64,000 bases of DNA from Streptomyces sp. AC512_CC834 (GTDB lineage Bacteria; Actinomycetota; Actinomycetes; Streptomycetales; Streptomycetaceae). Positions 40,935-49,576 of the stretch are shown here, in pieces. The translations under genes and the position numbers were made by a program. The notes below the pieces were generated by a model. That model was not told where the DNA came from, made no database searches, and saw only the letters and a list, made by a program, of their open reading frames with translations. The stretch is taken from the NCBI RefSeq assembly GCF_019049325.1, contig NZ_JAGMUO010000101.1, forward strand, positions 1,403 to 65,402. The letters run 5' to 3'. How positions within the stretch are numbered: position 1 is the first letter of the stretch; each line of letters begins with the position of its first letter.

Positions 40935-42277
40935 CGCGCCGCCACCCCGGCCCCCGTACCGGACCCGAGCGCCCACCGGGCCGCCAGCCCGAAGCACACC
41001 GCCGTCAGCACGGTCGAGGGACCGCCGATGTCGGCGTACGCGAAGTCGGTGAGCTGCCACACCAGCAGCCCGCAGGCGACCAGCGCGCAGTCCGGCCCGG
41101 CTCCCGGCCCGGCCTCCGGCCCGGCCCCCCGGTCCCGGCGTACGGCGCGGAGCCTGCGCAGGCCGAGGACGAGCAGCGCCAGCCAGCTCCCCGCGAGCGC
41201 GAGCAGCCCGATCAGGCCCTGTTCGGCCAGCACCAGCAGATACATGTTGTGCGGGGACAGCAGCGGCTGCCTGCGGTACCCGGCGCCCGCACCGTCGGTC
41301 TCGCTGCCCGAGGACAGCGCCAACGAGGCGTGCGAGTCACGGTGTTCGGGAAAGCCCTTCAGCCCCACGCCGGTCAGCGGACGCTCCCGCCACATGCCGA
41401 CCGCCGCCGCCCACATCGTGTAGCGGTCGGTCACCGACTGGTCGGGGGCGTCGGTGACCTGCGTGATGCTGCCCACCCGCTCCTGGAGCATCGCCGTACC
41501 GACCCCGAACCCGCCGACCAGCACCACCGCCGCCGCGACCACCGCCGCCCCCACCGCGAGCGCCCTGCGCACCCCGGCCAGCAGTAGCTGCGCCGCGCAC
41601 GTCAGCACCGTGGCGATCCACGCCCCGCGGCTGAACGACAGGGCCAGCGGCAGCAGCAGGGCGAGCGCGCAGCCGGCGGCGAGCAGCCGGTGCCGCAGCG
41701 GCGTCCGGCCCAGCGCGAGACCGACCGCGCAGACCACGCCGAGCGACACCACGGTCGCCATCCCCATCACGTCCTGCGGCCCGAAGGTGCCCACGGCCCT
41801 GATCCGCTCGCCCTGGTAGGAGGCGCCGGTCCCGGTGACGTACTGGTGCACGCCGACCGCCCCCTGCCACACGGCCAGCGCGACCATGGACCGGGCGAGC
41901 AGCCGTACGTCGTCCTCGTCGCGGACCAGCAGCAGTACGGCCGCGGGGACGAGGACGAAAACCTGGAGGTAGCGGCCGAGGCCGCTGAGCGCGGCCTCCG
42001 GCGACGCGGCGCCCACGGCCGCGACGGCCAGGCCCAGCACGGGCAGGCCAAGCACCACGGCCGCCGTACGGGACAGCGGACGCCGTCGGTCCCGCACCAG
42101 CCGCAGGACGCAGTACAGCACCACCAGCGCGGACACCGCGTCGGCCGGATGCGCGCCGCCGCCGTCGTCCGGCGCGACCGGCAGGGCCAGCAGAGCGACG
42201 ACCGCGACCACGGCCAGCACGGGCGGCAGCCGCCGCACGCTCCCGGCGGACCACAGGGACAGGGTGTGGCCGCTCAC
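40931..42277 (-). CDS. O-antigen ligase/polymerase family membrane protein (Wzy-like)
   Basis: 448 aa from GTG 42277; an upstream extension to 42346 reads through the previous gene. About 11-12 hydrophobic segments (PVLAVVAVVALLALPVAP; AVVLGLPVLGLAVAAVGAAS) and the large extracytoplasmic loop of the Wzy_C family (GVGLKGFPEHRDSHASL, SPHNMYLLVLAEQGLIGLL). It polymerises the flipped repeat units outside the membrane. Begins 6 bp after the sugar-transferase stop and overlaps the flippase start. Confidence 0.9.
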   Translation of the reverse strand: MSGHTLSLWSAGSVRRLPPVLAVVAVVALLALPVAPDDGGGAHPADAVSALVVLYCVLRLVRDRRRPLSRTAAVVLGLPVLGLAVAAVGAASPEAALSGLGRYLQVFVLVPAAVLLLVRDEDDVRLLARSMVALAVWQGAVGVHQYVTGTGASYQGERIRAVGTFGPQDVMGMATVVSLGVVCAVGLALGRTPLRHRLLAAGCALALLLPLALSFSRGAWIATVLTCAAQLLLAGVRRALAVGAAVVAAAVVLVGGFGVGTAMLQERVGSITQVTDAPDQSVTDRYTMWAAAVGMWRERPLTGVGLKGFPEHRDSHASLALSSGSETDGAGAGYRRQPLLSPHNMYLLVLAEQGLIGLLALAGSWLALLVLGLRRLRAVRRDRGAGPEAGPGAGPDCALVACGLLVWQLTDFAYADIGGPSTVLTAVCFGLAARWALGSGTGAGVAAR

Positions 42278-42282
42278 CTCGC

Positions 42283-43734
42283 TCAGCTCCCCGTGGGACG
42301 CGCGAGGGCGGCGGCCGTACGCAGCAGGATGCACACGTCCCGCCACAGCGACCAGTCGTCGATGTAGGCGTTGTCGAAGCGGGCCCGGTCCTCGATGGAG
42401 GTGTCACCGCGCAGCCCGTTGATCTGGGCCAGGCCCGTGATGCCGGCCGGCACCCGGTGGCGGGCGGCGTAGCCGGGGTGGGCCCGGCTGAACTGCGCCA
42501 CGAAGTACGGGCGTTCGGGACGCGGGCCGACCAGGCTCATGTCGCCCCGGAAGACGTTCCAAAGCTGGAGCAGCTCGTCCAGCGACGTGCGCCGCAGGAA
42601 GCGGCAGAACCACGGCATCCGGCGTTCGTCCGCCACGCTCCACCGGGTCGCCGACTCGTGCTCGTCGACCGGGCGGTGGGTGCGGAACTTCAGCAGCGTG
42701 AACGGTCGGCCGTCCTTGCCGACGCGCTCCTGCCGGAACAGCACGCCGGGACCGCTCAGCACCCTCAGCACCGTCGCGCAGGCCAGCAGCAACGGGCTCA
42801 GCAGCACCAACAGCGCCCCGGACACCGTCACGTCCAGCAGCCGCTTGCCCGCGCCGCCCGGCCGCCGGGGCCCCGGCTCCAGACGCCGGCAGGCGAACCC
42901 GGCGATCCGGTGCCGGCCGGCGTACGAGGAGGCGTCCGCGTCGACCTCCCACACCGTGCAGCCCGACTCGGCCAGCGCGCGCAACAACGCCGTCTGCCGG
43001 GGCCGCGCGGAGGGGTACACGGCCAGGACGTCCCGTACACCGTTCTGCACGACCGCCCGCCGCACCTCCTCGCCCGTGGACAGCACGGGCAGGCCCGTGG
43101 ACAGCACCGGCAGGCCCGCGGTGCCGCCCGGGTCGTCGGTGACGATCCCGACGGGACGGACCCCGCAACGCGGGTGGCGCAGCAGCGCCGAGGCCACGCG
43201 CTGCGCGGTCGCGGTGGGTCCGACGACGAGGGCCGCGCCGGGGTGGTCCAGCAGCGCCGTACGGTGTCGGCGGTGCACGGCTCCCCGGCCGACGCAGCCC
43301 GTCGCCGCGTGCAGCAGGAAGCCGAGGAGCAGGGTGCGCGCGGACAGCGCGTGCGGTGGGGCGTACGCCGCGACGAGCGCCGCCAGCGCCAGCCAGACCA
43401 CCGCGACGCGGCCGCACAGGGCGGGCAGGTCGTCCAGCGCGCCGGGTGGCAGCCGGGCCGGATGCGGTCGCGGGCGCAGCAGCAGTGAGGCGGCGACCAG
43501 CAGGGCCGCGAGCAGGGGCTGGTGCGGGGTGCCGGTGAGGACCAGCGAGCCCGGCAGGGCCGCCGTGCCGTCCGCGAGGAGCAACGGCAGCGGGGAGTCC
43601 GGGCGCGGTGCGATACGCCCGGCGGGCAGCCGGCGGCCCGCGGTGCCGTCGCGCTGCGGCAGCACCGAGACGGGGGACGAGCCGAGGTCACGCGCCTGGC
43701 CGGCGGGGGTGGGGACGGTGCTTTCCGCGGTCAC
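42283..43734 (-). CDS. Exopolysaccharide polyprenyl-phosphate sugar-1-phosphate transferase (WcaJ/WbaP-like)
   Basis: 483 aa from GTG 43734, which overlaps the preceding glycosyltransferase stop (GTGA). The N-terminal ~300 residues contain hydrophobic helices and a CoA-binding-like domain (ALVVGPTATAQRVASALLRH). The C-terminal catalytic domain has KRLLDVTVSGALLVLLSPLL, LLKFRTHRPVDEHES, TSLDELLQLWNVFRGDMSLV and GPRPERPYFV, the full bacterial sugar transferase signature. It starts repeat-unit synthesis by moving a sugar-phosphate onto undecaprenyl phosphate. The central part is Arg/Pro-rich. Confidence 0.93.
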   Translation of the reverse strand: MTAESTVPTPAGQARDLGSSPVSVLPQRDGTAGRRLPAGRIAPRPDSPLPLLLADGTAALPGSLVLTGTPHQPLLAALLVAASLLLRPRPHPARLPPGALDDLPALCGRVAVVWLALAALVAAYAPPHALSARTLLLGFLLHAATGCVGRGAVHRRHRTALLDHPGAALVVGPTATAQRVASALLRHPRCGVRPVGIVTDDPGGTAGLPVLSTGLPVLSTGEEVRRAVVQNGVRDVLAVYPSARPRQTALLRALAESGCTVWEVDADASSYAGRHRIAGFACRRLEPGPRRPGGAGKRLLDVTVSGALLVLLSPLLLACATVLRVLSGPGVLFRQERVGKDGRPFTLLKFRTHRPVDEHESATRWSVADERRMPWFCRFLRRTSLDELLQLWNVFRGDMSLVGPRPERPYFVAQFSRAHPGYAARHRVPAGITGLAQINGLRGDTSIEDRARFDNAYIDDWSLWRDVCILLRTAAALARPTGS

Positions 43735-45245
43735 GGGTGGGTGGACTCCCTGTACTCGAGGGGCACGACGGCCGACCGGTCCACGGCTGCGGGCCTGTCG
43801 CCGGGGAGGAGGCGCGCTGCGGCGGACGGTCGGTGCGGGGTGGCGGGGTCCGCGCGGAGGGGGTCGGTGCATACGGTCGCGGTGTGCTGTACGTCGTGGG
43901 GTGCGGCGGACGGTCGGTGCGGGGTGGCCGGGTCCGCGCCGAGGGGGTCGTCGTCGTGGAGGGCGTATGTCCCGGTCGTCGGTGCGGTGCCGAGGAGGTC
44001 GCCGTACACCGCCGTGACCGCCGCCGCCGTGTGCCGTACGTCGTGCGCGGACCGGATGTGCGCGCGCCCCCGGCGGCCGAGCGATGTGCACAGCGGGGCG
44101 TCGCGCAGCAGCGCGGTGACGGCGGCGGCCAGCGCCGAGGGGTCCTCGGGCGGCACCAGACAGTGCGGCAGGAGAGCCGGCGGCAGGCCCTCGCGGGCAC
44201 CGTCCACGTCGGTCACCACCACGGGACGCCCAGACGCCATCGCCTCCAGCGGCGCCAGCGCCATGCCCTCCCACCGCGACGGCAGCACGACCAGGTCGGC
44301 GGCCCGGTACCAGACGGCCGCGTCGGCGACGGCCCCCACGAACAGCACGGACGCCGGGGCGTCTTCGCCGGGGTCCGGCCCGTCGCCGGGAGGCCCGGGA
44401 GGCCCGGGAGGTCCGGAAGGCCCGGAGGCCGGGCCCGGGTCGCCGGCACGGTGCGGGGCCGCTGCGCCGCCGAGGAGGCCGTACGCCGAGGCCCGCTCGG
44501 TGAGCCGGGTGCGGTCCGGGCCGTCGCCGACGAGGACCAGCCGGGCGTCGGGCATCCGCGCGAGGACCGCGTTCCAGGCGCTCAGCAGGACGTCCTGCCC
44601 CTTCTGCCGGCACAGCCGCCCCACGCAGACCACCAAGGGGGCGTGCGGTCCCACGCCGTGCCGCAGCCGTACGCCGCGGACCGTGTCGCTTCCCGCGTCG
44701 GCGCGGAAGCGGTCGGGGTCGATGCCGTTCGGGATCACCGTCCAGGGCCCGCGGACCCCGGCCCGCACGCCCCGCAGCCGCTCCGCCTCGCTCACGCACA
44801 CCGTCCGGGCCGTCCACCGCGCCGCCCACCGCTCCCAGCCGAGCGCGAGGACCGCGGCGACCCCGCCGACCGCCTCGAACGACCAGGCGTGCGGCTGGAA
44901 CACCGTCGGGATCCGGCCCCGTACGGCGAGCCGCCCCGCGAGACCGGCCTTCGCGCTGTGCGCGTGCACCACGTCCGGCCGTACGTCCGCCAGCACGCGC
45001 GCGAGCCGCCGTACCTCCGACAGCAGCGACGGGCCCGGCGAACGCGTCGCCGGCCAGTGCCGCACGTCGGCGCCCAGCGAACGCAGCCGGTCGGCGAGCG
45101 GCCCGTCGGGACAGGCGACCGCGACGCGCAGCCCGGCGGCGAGCTGAGCCCGCGTCACATCCGTCACCACCCGGGCGACCCCGCCGTCCACCGGCTGGGT
45201 GATGTGCAGAACCCGCGGCGGTAAGCCGGTCGGTGGCAGGTGCAT
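43731..45245 (-). CDS. Glycosyltransferase family 4, first gene of the exopolysaccharide operon
   Basis: 504 aa. N-terminal GT-B domain (VLHITQPVDGGVARVVTDVT, HAHSAKAGLAGRLA) and C-terminal domain with VCVGRLCRQKGQDVLLSAW and LPSRWEGMALAPLEAMASG (EX7E). A long Gly/Pro-rich insertion (~270-300) and a Pro/Thr/Asp-rich C-terminal tail with duplicated segments (DPATPHRPSAA twice) are unusual and come from local DNA repeats. It opens a unit of eight tightly packed genes running to 35175. The promoter should be within 45246-45510. Confidence 0.91.
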   Translation of the reverse strand: MHLPPTGLPPRVLHITQPVDGGVARVVTDVTRAQLAAGLRVAVACPDGPLADRLRSLGADVRHWPATRSPGPSLLSEVRRLARVLADVRPDVVHAHSAKAGLAGRLAVRGRIPTVFQPHAWSFEAVGGVAAVLALGWERWAARWTARTVCVSEAERLRGVRAGVRGPWTVIPNGIDPDRFRADAGSDTVRGVRLRHGVGPHAPLVVCVGRLCRQKGQDVLLSAWNAVLARMPDARLVLVGDGPDRTRLTERASAYGLLGGAAAPHRAGDPGPASGPSGPPGPPGPPGDGPDPGEDAPASVLFVGAVADAAVWYRAADLVVLPSRWEGMALAPLEAMASGRPVVVTDVDGAREGLPPALLPHCLVPPEDPSALAAAVTALLRDAPLCTSLGRRGRAHIRSAHDVRHTAAAVTAVYGDLLGTAPTTGTYALHDDDPLGADPATPHRPSAAPHDVQHTATVCTDPLRADPATPHRPSAAARLLPGDRPAAVDRSAVVPLEYRESTHP

Positions 45246-45426
45246 GCGCGTTTCCTCGCTTACGGAGCACGTCCCTCGGCCGGTGTCCCCCGGTAATGCG
45301 AAAGGGGCGCGTCGGATGCGTCGAATGGAGTGGGACTCTAACCGCTATCCGTACTAATACGGCGAAACCGGGTAAGTGTGTTGGATTTGTGAACACCGGC
45401 CTTTCGCCGGATCACCCCTTTGGCGG

Positions 45427-45454
45427 CACAACTCACGCCCGTGCCACGCGTTGA
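45427..45454 (+). promoter_or_regulatory. BldN-like promoter of chpF
   Basis: CACAAC (45427-45432), a 16-bp spacer and a perfect CGTTGA (45449-45454), 57 bp before the ATG. The same 265-bp divergent region holds CCGTA-CTAA-TACGG (45349-45362), possibly for the operon on the other strand. Confidence 0.55.
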
Positions 45455-45510
45455 CACTGCGCCGGGCAGCCGCCCGGATGTGTGTGACAACCCCCAAGGA
45501 GCACTTCTCC

Positions 45511-45750
45511 ATGTCGCGTATCGCGAAGGGCCTGGCCCTGACCTCCGTCGCCGCCGCCGCGGTGGCGGGCACCGCCGGTGTCGCCGCTGCCGACAGCGGC
45601 GCGCAGGCCGCCGCCGCCCACTCCCCGGGCGTCCTGTCCGGCAACGTGGTGCAGGTCCCGGTCCACATCCCGGTCAACGTCTGCGGTAACACCATCGACG
45701 TCATCGGTCTGCTGAACCCGGCGTTCGGCAACGAGTGCGAGAACGACTGA
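45511..45750 (+). CDS. chpF: Short chaplin (ChpF by position)
   Basis: 79 aa; AAGGAG precedes the ATG by 10 nt. Signal peptide ending VAAA, then one chaplin domain HSPGVLSGNVVQVPVHIPVN with Cys58, and LNPAFGNEC with Cys76. Secreted amyloid-forming surface protein. Lies between the exopolysaccharide operon and the tyrosinase genes, as does S. coelicolor chpF. Preceded by a BldN-like promoter. Confidence 0.93.
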   Translation: MSRIAKGLALTSVAAAAVAGTAGVAAADSGAQAAAAHSPGVLSGNVVQVPVHIPVNVCGNTIDVIGLLNPAFGNECEND

Positions 45751-46025
45751 CGTCGGCTCGCACATCCCCCGTACCGGCCGTCCGTACCGCGGTTCTCCGC
45801 GAGCGGGCGGCCGGTTCGCGTTGCCGCACGGACGGCGGTGTGCTGCCCCGAATGGGGGGCATGGGCGCCGACACGGCGTGCGGGACTTGACAAGGCGTCT
45901 CACCAGGCAGGACGCCGACAGCGGGAATGGCGGCCGGGCCGGGCCGGTCACCGCTCGGTTGCAGAGGTCCAGGGGCGCTTCCACGGTGGGCACAAGATCC
46001 GACGCACCACCGAAAGGAACCCCTC

Positions 46026-46748
46026 ATGCGTCTGCCCGCACGGCGAATCGCCGGCACCGCTCTCTGCGCCGGCCTGCTGATCGGCCTCTCAGGTCCGGTG
46101 GTGATGGCGGCCGATGGCGAATCGGTCCGGGAACGCACCCACGCGGCCTCCCACGCACCCCTCCCCGACGCGGACGAACTGCAGAGCCAGGTCGGCAGCC
46201 TGGCCGGTCTGGGCGGCGTGCTCACGCCGGTCACCGACATGCTCGGCGCCGTCCTCGAGGCCGACAACGGCCAACTCTCCGCCACCGCCGCGGACAAGCT
46301 CTCCGCCGCCGTCAAGGACGCCCTCGCCAAGGCGGACGCGGCGGCCGCGGCGGGCACGGACGCCGACGACGCGGCCACCACCCCCGGCACGACCACCCCG
46401 GTCCAGCCGCCGGCCGTGACCGCGCCGGAGGCCGAGACCCCGGTCACGCTGCCGGCGCCCGTCACGGCGCAGAGCGATGACGGGACGGCGGCGGCGTCCG
46501 ACCTGACCGCGACCGCGCACGCCGCTCTGCAGAAGCAGGTCGACGCCCTGGTCAAGGCCACCACCTCCGGTACCGCCGAACAGGTGAGCCCGGCCGTCAA
46601 GAACGTGATGACGGGCATCGTCAACGTCGTCGCCGCCACGCTGGTCGGCAACGGCCTGCCCGCCGCGGACCTGGCCGGCCTGCCGGGGGTACCGAGCGCG
46701 CCCGAGGCCACCACGCCGGAGGCCGCCGCACCGGCGAATCCCTCCTGA
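46026..46748 (+). CDS. Secreted protein of unknown function, Ala/Thr/Pro-rich
   Basis: 240 aa. Signal peptide MRLPARRIAGTALCAGLLIG ending near VVMAA. The mature protein has two predicted helical blocks (QSQVGSLAGLGGVLTPVTDM and AALQKQVDALVKATTSGTAE) with a long Thr/Pro/Ala linker between them. No cysteines in the mature part. GAAAGGAA lies before the ATG. It belongs to a run of three small secreted-protein genes enclosed by chpF and the tyrosinase genes, which suggests a cell-surface or spore-wall role. No family recognised. Confidence 0.85.
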   Translation: MRLPARRIAGTALCAGLLIGLSGPVVMAADGESVRERTHAASHAPLPDADELQSQVGSLAGLGGVLTPVTDMLGAVLEADNGQLSATAADKLSAAVKDALAKADAAAAAGTDADDAATTPGTTTPVQPPAVTAPEAETPVTLPAPVTAQSDDGTAAASDLTATAHAALQKQVDALVKATTSGTAEQVSPAVKNVMTGIVNVVAATLVGNGLPAADLAGLPGVPSAPEATTPEAAAPANPS

Positions 46749-46763
46749 CGCCCACGGCGTTCC

Positions 46764-46803
46764 GGGCCGTCGCGCCACCCCCGCGGGGATGGCGCGACGG
46801 CCC
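46764..46803 (+). terminator. Terminator after the first secreted-protein gene
   Basis: A 14-bp perfect stem (46764-46777 with 46790-46803) followed by TTT, starting 15 bp after the stop codon. Confidence 0.8.
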
Positions 46804-46965
46804 TTTCGCCGTTTTGTCATCCGGATTCCTCCTGTTGTCCTCCGGAGATCTCATATGTCTTCCGGAAGCGGGGTTTCCGCGCCCGGCGCAGGTCGTTACG
46901 CATGGCGCCAGCAATTGCTCCGGTGATCCGGTGACACGGGTCGCCGAGGAGAGGAAAGGAACACG

Positions 46966-47256
46966 ATGAAGTCCCTCAAGGCCGTCGCTGTCGTCGCCGG
47001 ATCCCTGGCCGCCGTCGGATCCGCCGCCCCCGCGTTCGCCTACGACGCCTCCGACGCCGCCGCCCTCACGCCGACCAGCCTCAACGGCGCCGTGAACGCG
47101 CTGACCGCGGAGCCCATCGACGTCATGCCGCTGAAGCACCAGTCGGACGCGCTGGACACCGAGAACAAGGACTCCGTGCTGCACACCGTGAACGGCGCGA
47201 CCAGCGAGCTGAACTCCGCGAGCGGCCTGCTCGGCGGCCTCCCGCTGGGCGGCTGA
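46966..47256 (+). CDS. Small secreted protein of unknown function
   Basis: 96 aa with GAGGAAAGGA before the ATG. Signal peptide MKSLKAVAVVAGSLAAVGSA ending APAFA. The mature ~70 residues include LNGAVNALTAEPIDVMPL and VLHTVNGATSELNSASGLLG. No cysteine, no membrane helix. It resembles small developmentally expressed exported proteins by form only. Middle member of the secreted trio. Confidence 0.83.
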   Translation: MKSLKAVAVVAGSLAAVGSAAPAFAYDASDAAALTPTSLNGAVNALTAEPIDVMPLKHQSDALDTENKDSVLHTVNGATSELNSASGLLGGLPLGG

Positions 47257-47365
47257 GCCAAGCTCCACGCCGCCGCCCGCCCGCCTGGACGCCCGCCGCC
47301 CCCGTCGTGTTCTCTGCGCCCGCTCCGCCAGCTTCCCCGTATTCCTGAAAGGGACCGTGCCTGTC

Positions 47366-47881
47366 ATGAAGTCGACCACCAGACGAACCCTGGCCGCCGT
47401 CGTCACCGGTGTGGCCGCCGCCGTGGGCGTAGCCGCGACCCCGGCCGCCGCGGCCGGCGCGATCTCCGTGCCGGTGCCGCTGGACGGCGCGGAGACGGCC
47501 CTCGGCATGGAACTGCCCGAGGTGACCGGCGAGCTGCCCGTGCCGACGGCGGGCGCGCCCGAGGGCCCGCGGTACGTCGAGGGCCGGCTGCTGCCGGAGC
47601 GGACGCTGCCGCAGTTGCCGGTGCACGGCGGGCTGCCCGGCGCCGACCTGCGCCAGCCCCTGCCGCACCTCCTCGGCGACGACTTCGACCACGCCGCGGT
47701 CGACGCCCCCGCCGCCGAGCTGCGGACCCTGGCGCCGGGCCTGTCCCTGGACGCCCCGCTCACCGCGCCGAACCCCGACGCCCTCGGCCTGCCGGCGGCC
47801 AAGCTCCCCCAGGTCGGACTGCTGGCCCCGGTGGTCCAGACGGTCCCGGTGGCCGACCTGGGCGTCGGACCAGGGCTGTAG
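47366..47881 (+). CDS. Secreted protein of unknown function, Pro/Leu-rich
   Basis: 171 aa from ATG 47366, with AAAGGGA 11 nt upstream; a GTG at 47357 is in frame but too close to that site. Twin-arginine-like beginning (STTRRTLAAVVTG) and signal peptide ending PAAAA. The mature sequence is Pro/Leu-rich with repeated LP, PLP and PQLP segments and no cysteines. Third member of the secreted trio, 118 bp before melC1. No family recognised. Confidence 0.82.
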   Translation: MKSTTRRTLAAVVTGVAAAVGVAATPAAAAGAISVPVPLDGAETALGMELPEVTGELPVPTAGAPEGPRYVEGRLLPERTLPQLPVHGGLPGADLRQPLPHLLGDDFDHAAVDAPAAELRTLAPGLSLDAPLTAPNPDALGLPAAKLPQVGLLAPVVQTVPVADLGVGPGL

Positions 47882-47999
47882 CCCCCTGCGGCGACCTCGC
47901 TCCGTGGCGCGGCCGTGCTCCGACTGGCCCTGCGAGCGGTGACCGCGGGGCCCGCCGTGCGGTTAGCGCTGCGGATCACCGGAACCGGACGAGGAGCGA

Positions 48000-48656
48000 G
48001 TGATGGTCGTCGACGCGAACACGAACACGAACGAGAACCCGAACGCGGCAGCAAGAGGCACAGAGCGAAGGCCGGAACGAAGGCCGGAACGAAGGCCGGA
48101 GTACGCGGCGGAGGTGTCGGCGAGGGGCCGGTCGGCGTTCGGAACCCGGCGGCAGTTGATGCGGGGGCTGCTCGCCCCGGCCCTCGCCGTCGGCCTGGCA
48201 CCCCTGGTCGCCGCCTCCCGGCCCTCCCGGGCAGCCGAGACCGTCGCGCCCGAGACCGTCGCAGCCGAGGGCGCGGCGGGGCCCGCGCACCCCGAGCCGC
48301 ACGCCGACCCGCACGCCGACCCGCACGCCGTCGGGTCCGCCGAGAACACCGCGTTCGACGAGACCTACCGCGGCCGGCGCATCCGTGGCATCCCGTCCGC
48401 CGCCGGACGGGCCGTCGGCGCAGGCACCTGGCACGTCACGGTGGACGGCCGGCCGCTGCACCTGATGCGCCGGGCCGACGGCAGTTGGCTCAGCATGGTC
48501 GACCACTACCGGTCGTACCCCACACCGCTCGACGCGGCCCGCGGCGCCGTCGACGAACTCGGCCCCGGCGAGCAGCTACGCGACACGCCGGCCCCCGGCC
48601 ACGACCAGCACGGCCACGACCAGCACTTCGGGGGGTGCCATGGCGTACACGCGTAA
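48000..48656 (+). CDS. melC1: Tyrosinase co-factor / copper chaperone MelC1
   Basis: 218 aa from GTG 48000 (GAGGAG upstream; ATG 48003 is equally usable), longer than typical MelC1. The first ~38 residues are charged and repeat-derived (ERRPERRPERRPE). A Tat-like signal follows (TRRQLMRGLLAPALAVGLAP), so a start at GTG 48114 would give a more normal protein. The C-terminal half is the MelC1 domain (FDETYRGRRIRGIPS; LHLMRRADGSWLSMVDHYRS) and ends in a His/Cys-rich tail that can carry copper. It inserts copper into MelC2 and carries it out of the cell. Overlaps melC2 by 17 bp. Confidence 0.92.
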   Translation: MMVVDANTNTNENPNAAARGTERRPERRPERRPEYAAEVSARGRSAFGTRRQLMRGLLAPALAVGLAPLVAASRPSRAAETVAPETVAAEGAAGPAHPEPHADPHADPHAVGSAENTAFDETYRGRRIRGIPSAAGRAVGAGTWHVTVDGRPLHLMRRADGSWLSMVDHYRSYPTPLDAARGAVDELGPGEQLRDTPAPGHDQHGHDQHFGGCHGVHA

Positions 48657-49506
48657 GGACGTCAGCACGCTGACCCGCACCGAGAAGCGGCGGTTCGTCG
48701 AGGCGCTGCTGGAGATCAAACGGCGCGGCGAGTACGACGAGTTCGTGCGCACCCACATCGAGTACTACGTCTCCGACGGCGAGGACGGACTGCGTACGGC
48801 GCACATGGCGCCGTCCTTCCTGCCCTGGCACCGCCGGTTCCTGCTGGACCTGGAGGAGGCGCTGCGCCGGGTCGACTCGTCGGTCACCGTGCCCTACTGG
48901 GACTGGACGAAGGACCGCGGCGTCGGCTCCGCGCCCTGGACCGCCGACCTCCTGGGGGGCACCGGGCGGCGTTCCGACCACCGGGTCACCACCGGGCCGT
49001 TCGCCCACGCCGGGGGCGACTGGACCCTGAAGGTGAACGTCACCGACACGGAGTACCTCACCCGGGATCTCGGACGCGCGGGCGACCCCATCGACCTGCC
49101 CTCCAAGAGCGACCTGGAGTGGGCGCTGGACGACCCGGAGTACGACGTCTCACCGTATGACTCCACGGTCCGCAAGGGGTTCCGCAACAAGCTGGAGGGG
49201 TGGGGGACCGGGCGCGGCAGTGTTTCCTGGCGCAACCACAACCGCGTGCACCGCTGGGTCGGCGGGGCGATGGTCGGCGGCGCCTCCGTCAACGACCCGG
49301 TGTTCTGGCTGCACCACGCCTTCATCGACCTCCAGTGGTCCCGCTGGCAGGCCCGGCACCGCGGCGCCCGCTATCTGCCCGCCGAACCGCCCGGCCGGGG
49401 CAGCGCGCAGCGCGGGCGGATCGTCGCACGGCACGAGAAGCTGCCGCCGTGGGACGTGACGCCGGACGAACTGGAGGACGTCGGCCGGATCTACCGGTAC
49501 GCCTGA
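48640..49506 (+). CDS. melC2: Tyrosinase MelC2
   Basis: 288 aa. Type-3 dicopper phenol oxidase making melanin from tyrosine, exported with MelC1. CuA ligands are His39, His55 and His64 (in HIEYY, TAHMAPS, PWHRRF), and CuB ligands His200, His204 and His226 (NHNRVH, FWLHHAF). Spacing agrees with Streptomyces tyrosinases. It has no signal peptide of its own. Position between chpF and chpG fits the second tyrosinase locus of S. coelicolor (recalled as MelD1/MelD2). Confidence 0.95.
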   Translation: MAYTRKDVSTLTRTEKRRFVEALLEIKRRGEYDEFVRTHIEYYVSDGEDGLRTAHMAPSFLPWHRRFLLDLEEALRRVDSSVTVPYWDWTKDRGVGSAPWTADLLGGTGRRSDHRVTTGPFAHAGGDWTLKVNVTDTEYLTRDLGRAGDPIDLPSKSDLEWALDDPEYDVSPYDSTVRKGFRNKLEGWGTGRGSVSWRNHNRVHRWVGGAMVGGASVNDPVFWLHHAFIDLQWSRWQARHRGARYLPAEPPGRGSAQRGRIVARHEKLPPWDVTPDELEDVGRIYRYA

Positions 49507-49529
49507 GCGGGGCGGGTCCGGGTACGGGA

Positions 49530-49558
49530 AGAGCCCCGGCTGGGAAGGCCGGGGCTCT
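49530..49558. terminator. Bidirectional terminator between melC2 and chpG
   Basis: An 11-bp perfect stem AGAGCCCCGGC / GCCGGGGCTCT around a 7-nt loop TGGGAAG in the 70-bp convergent gap. Confidence 0.8.
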
Positions 49559-49576
49559 CCTCGCGTGCCTGGGGAC

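Noticed and set aside
42283..45396. Minus-strand frame of 1037 codons
   Set aside because: Only the part after 43734 is the sugar transferase. The upstream part is a shadow of the glycosyltransferase gene in another frame.
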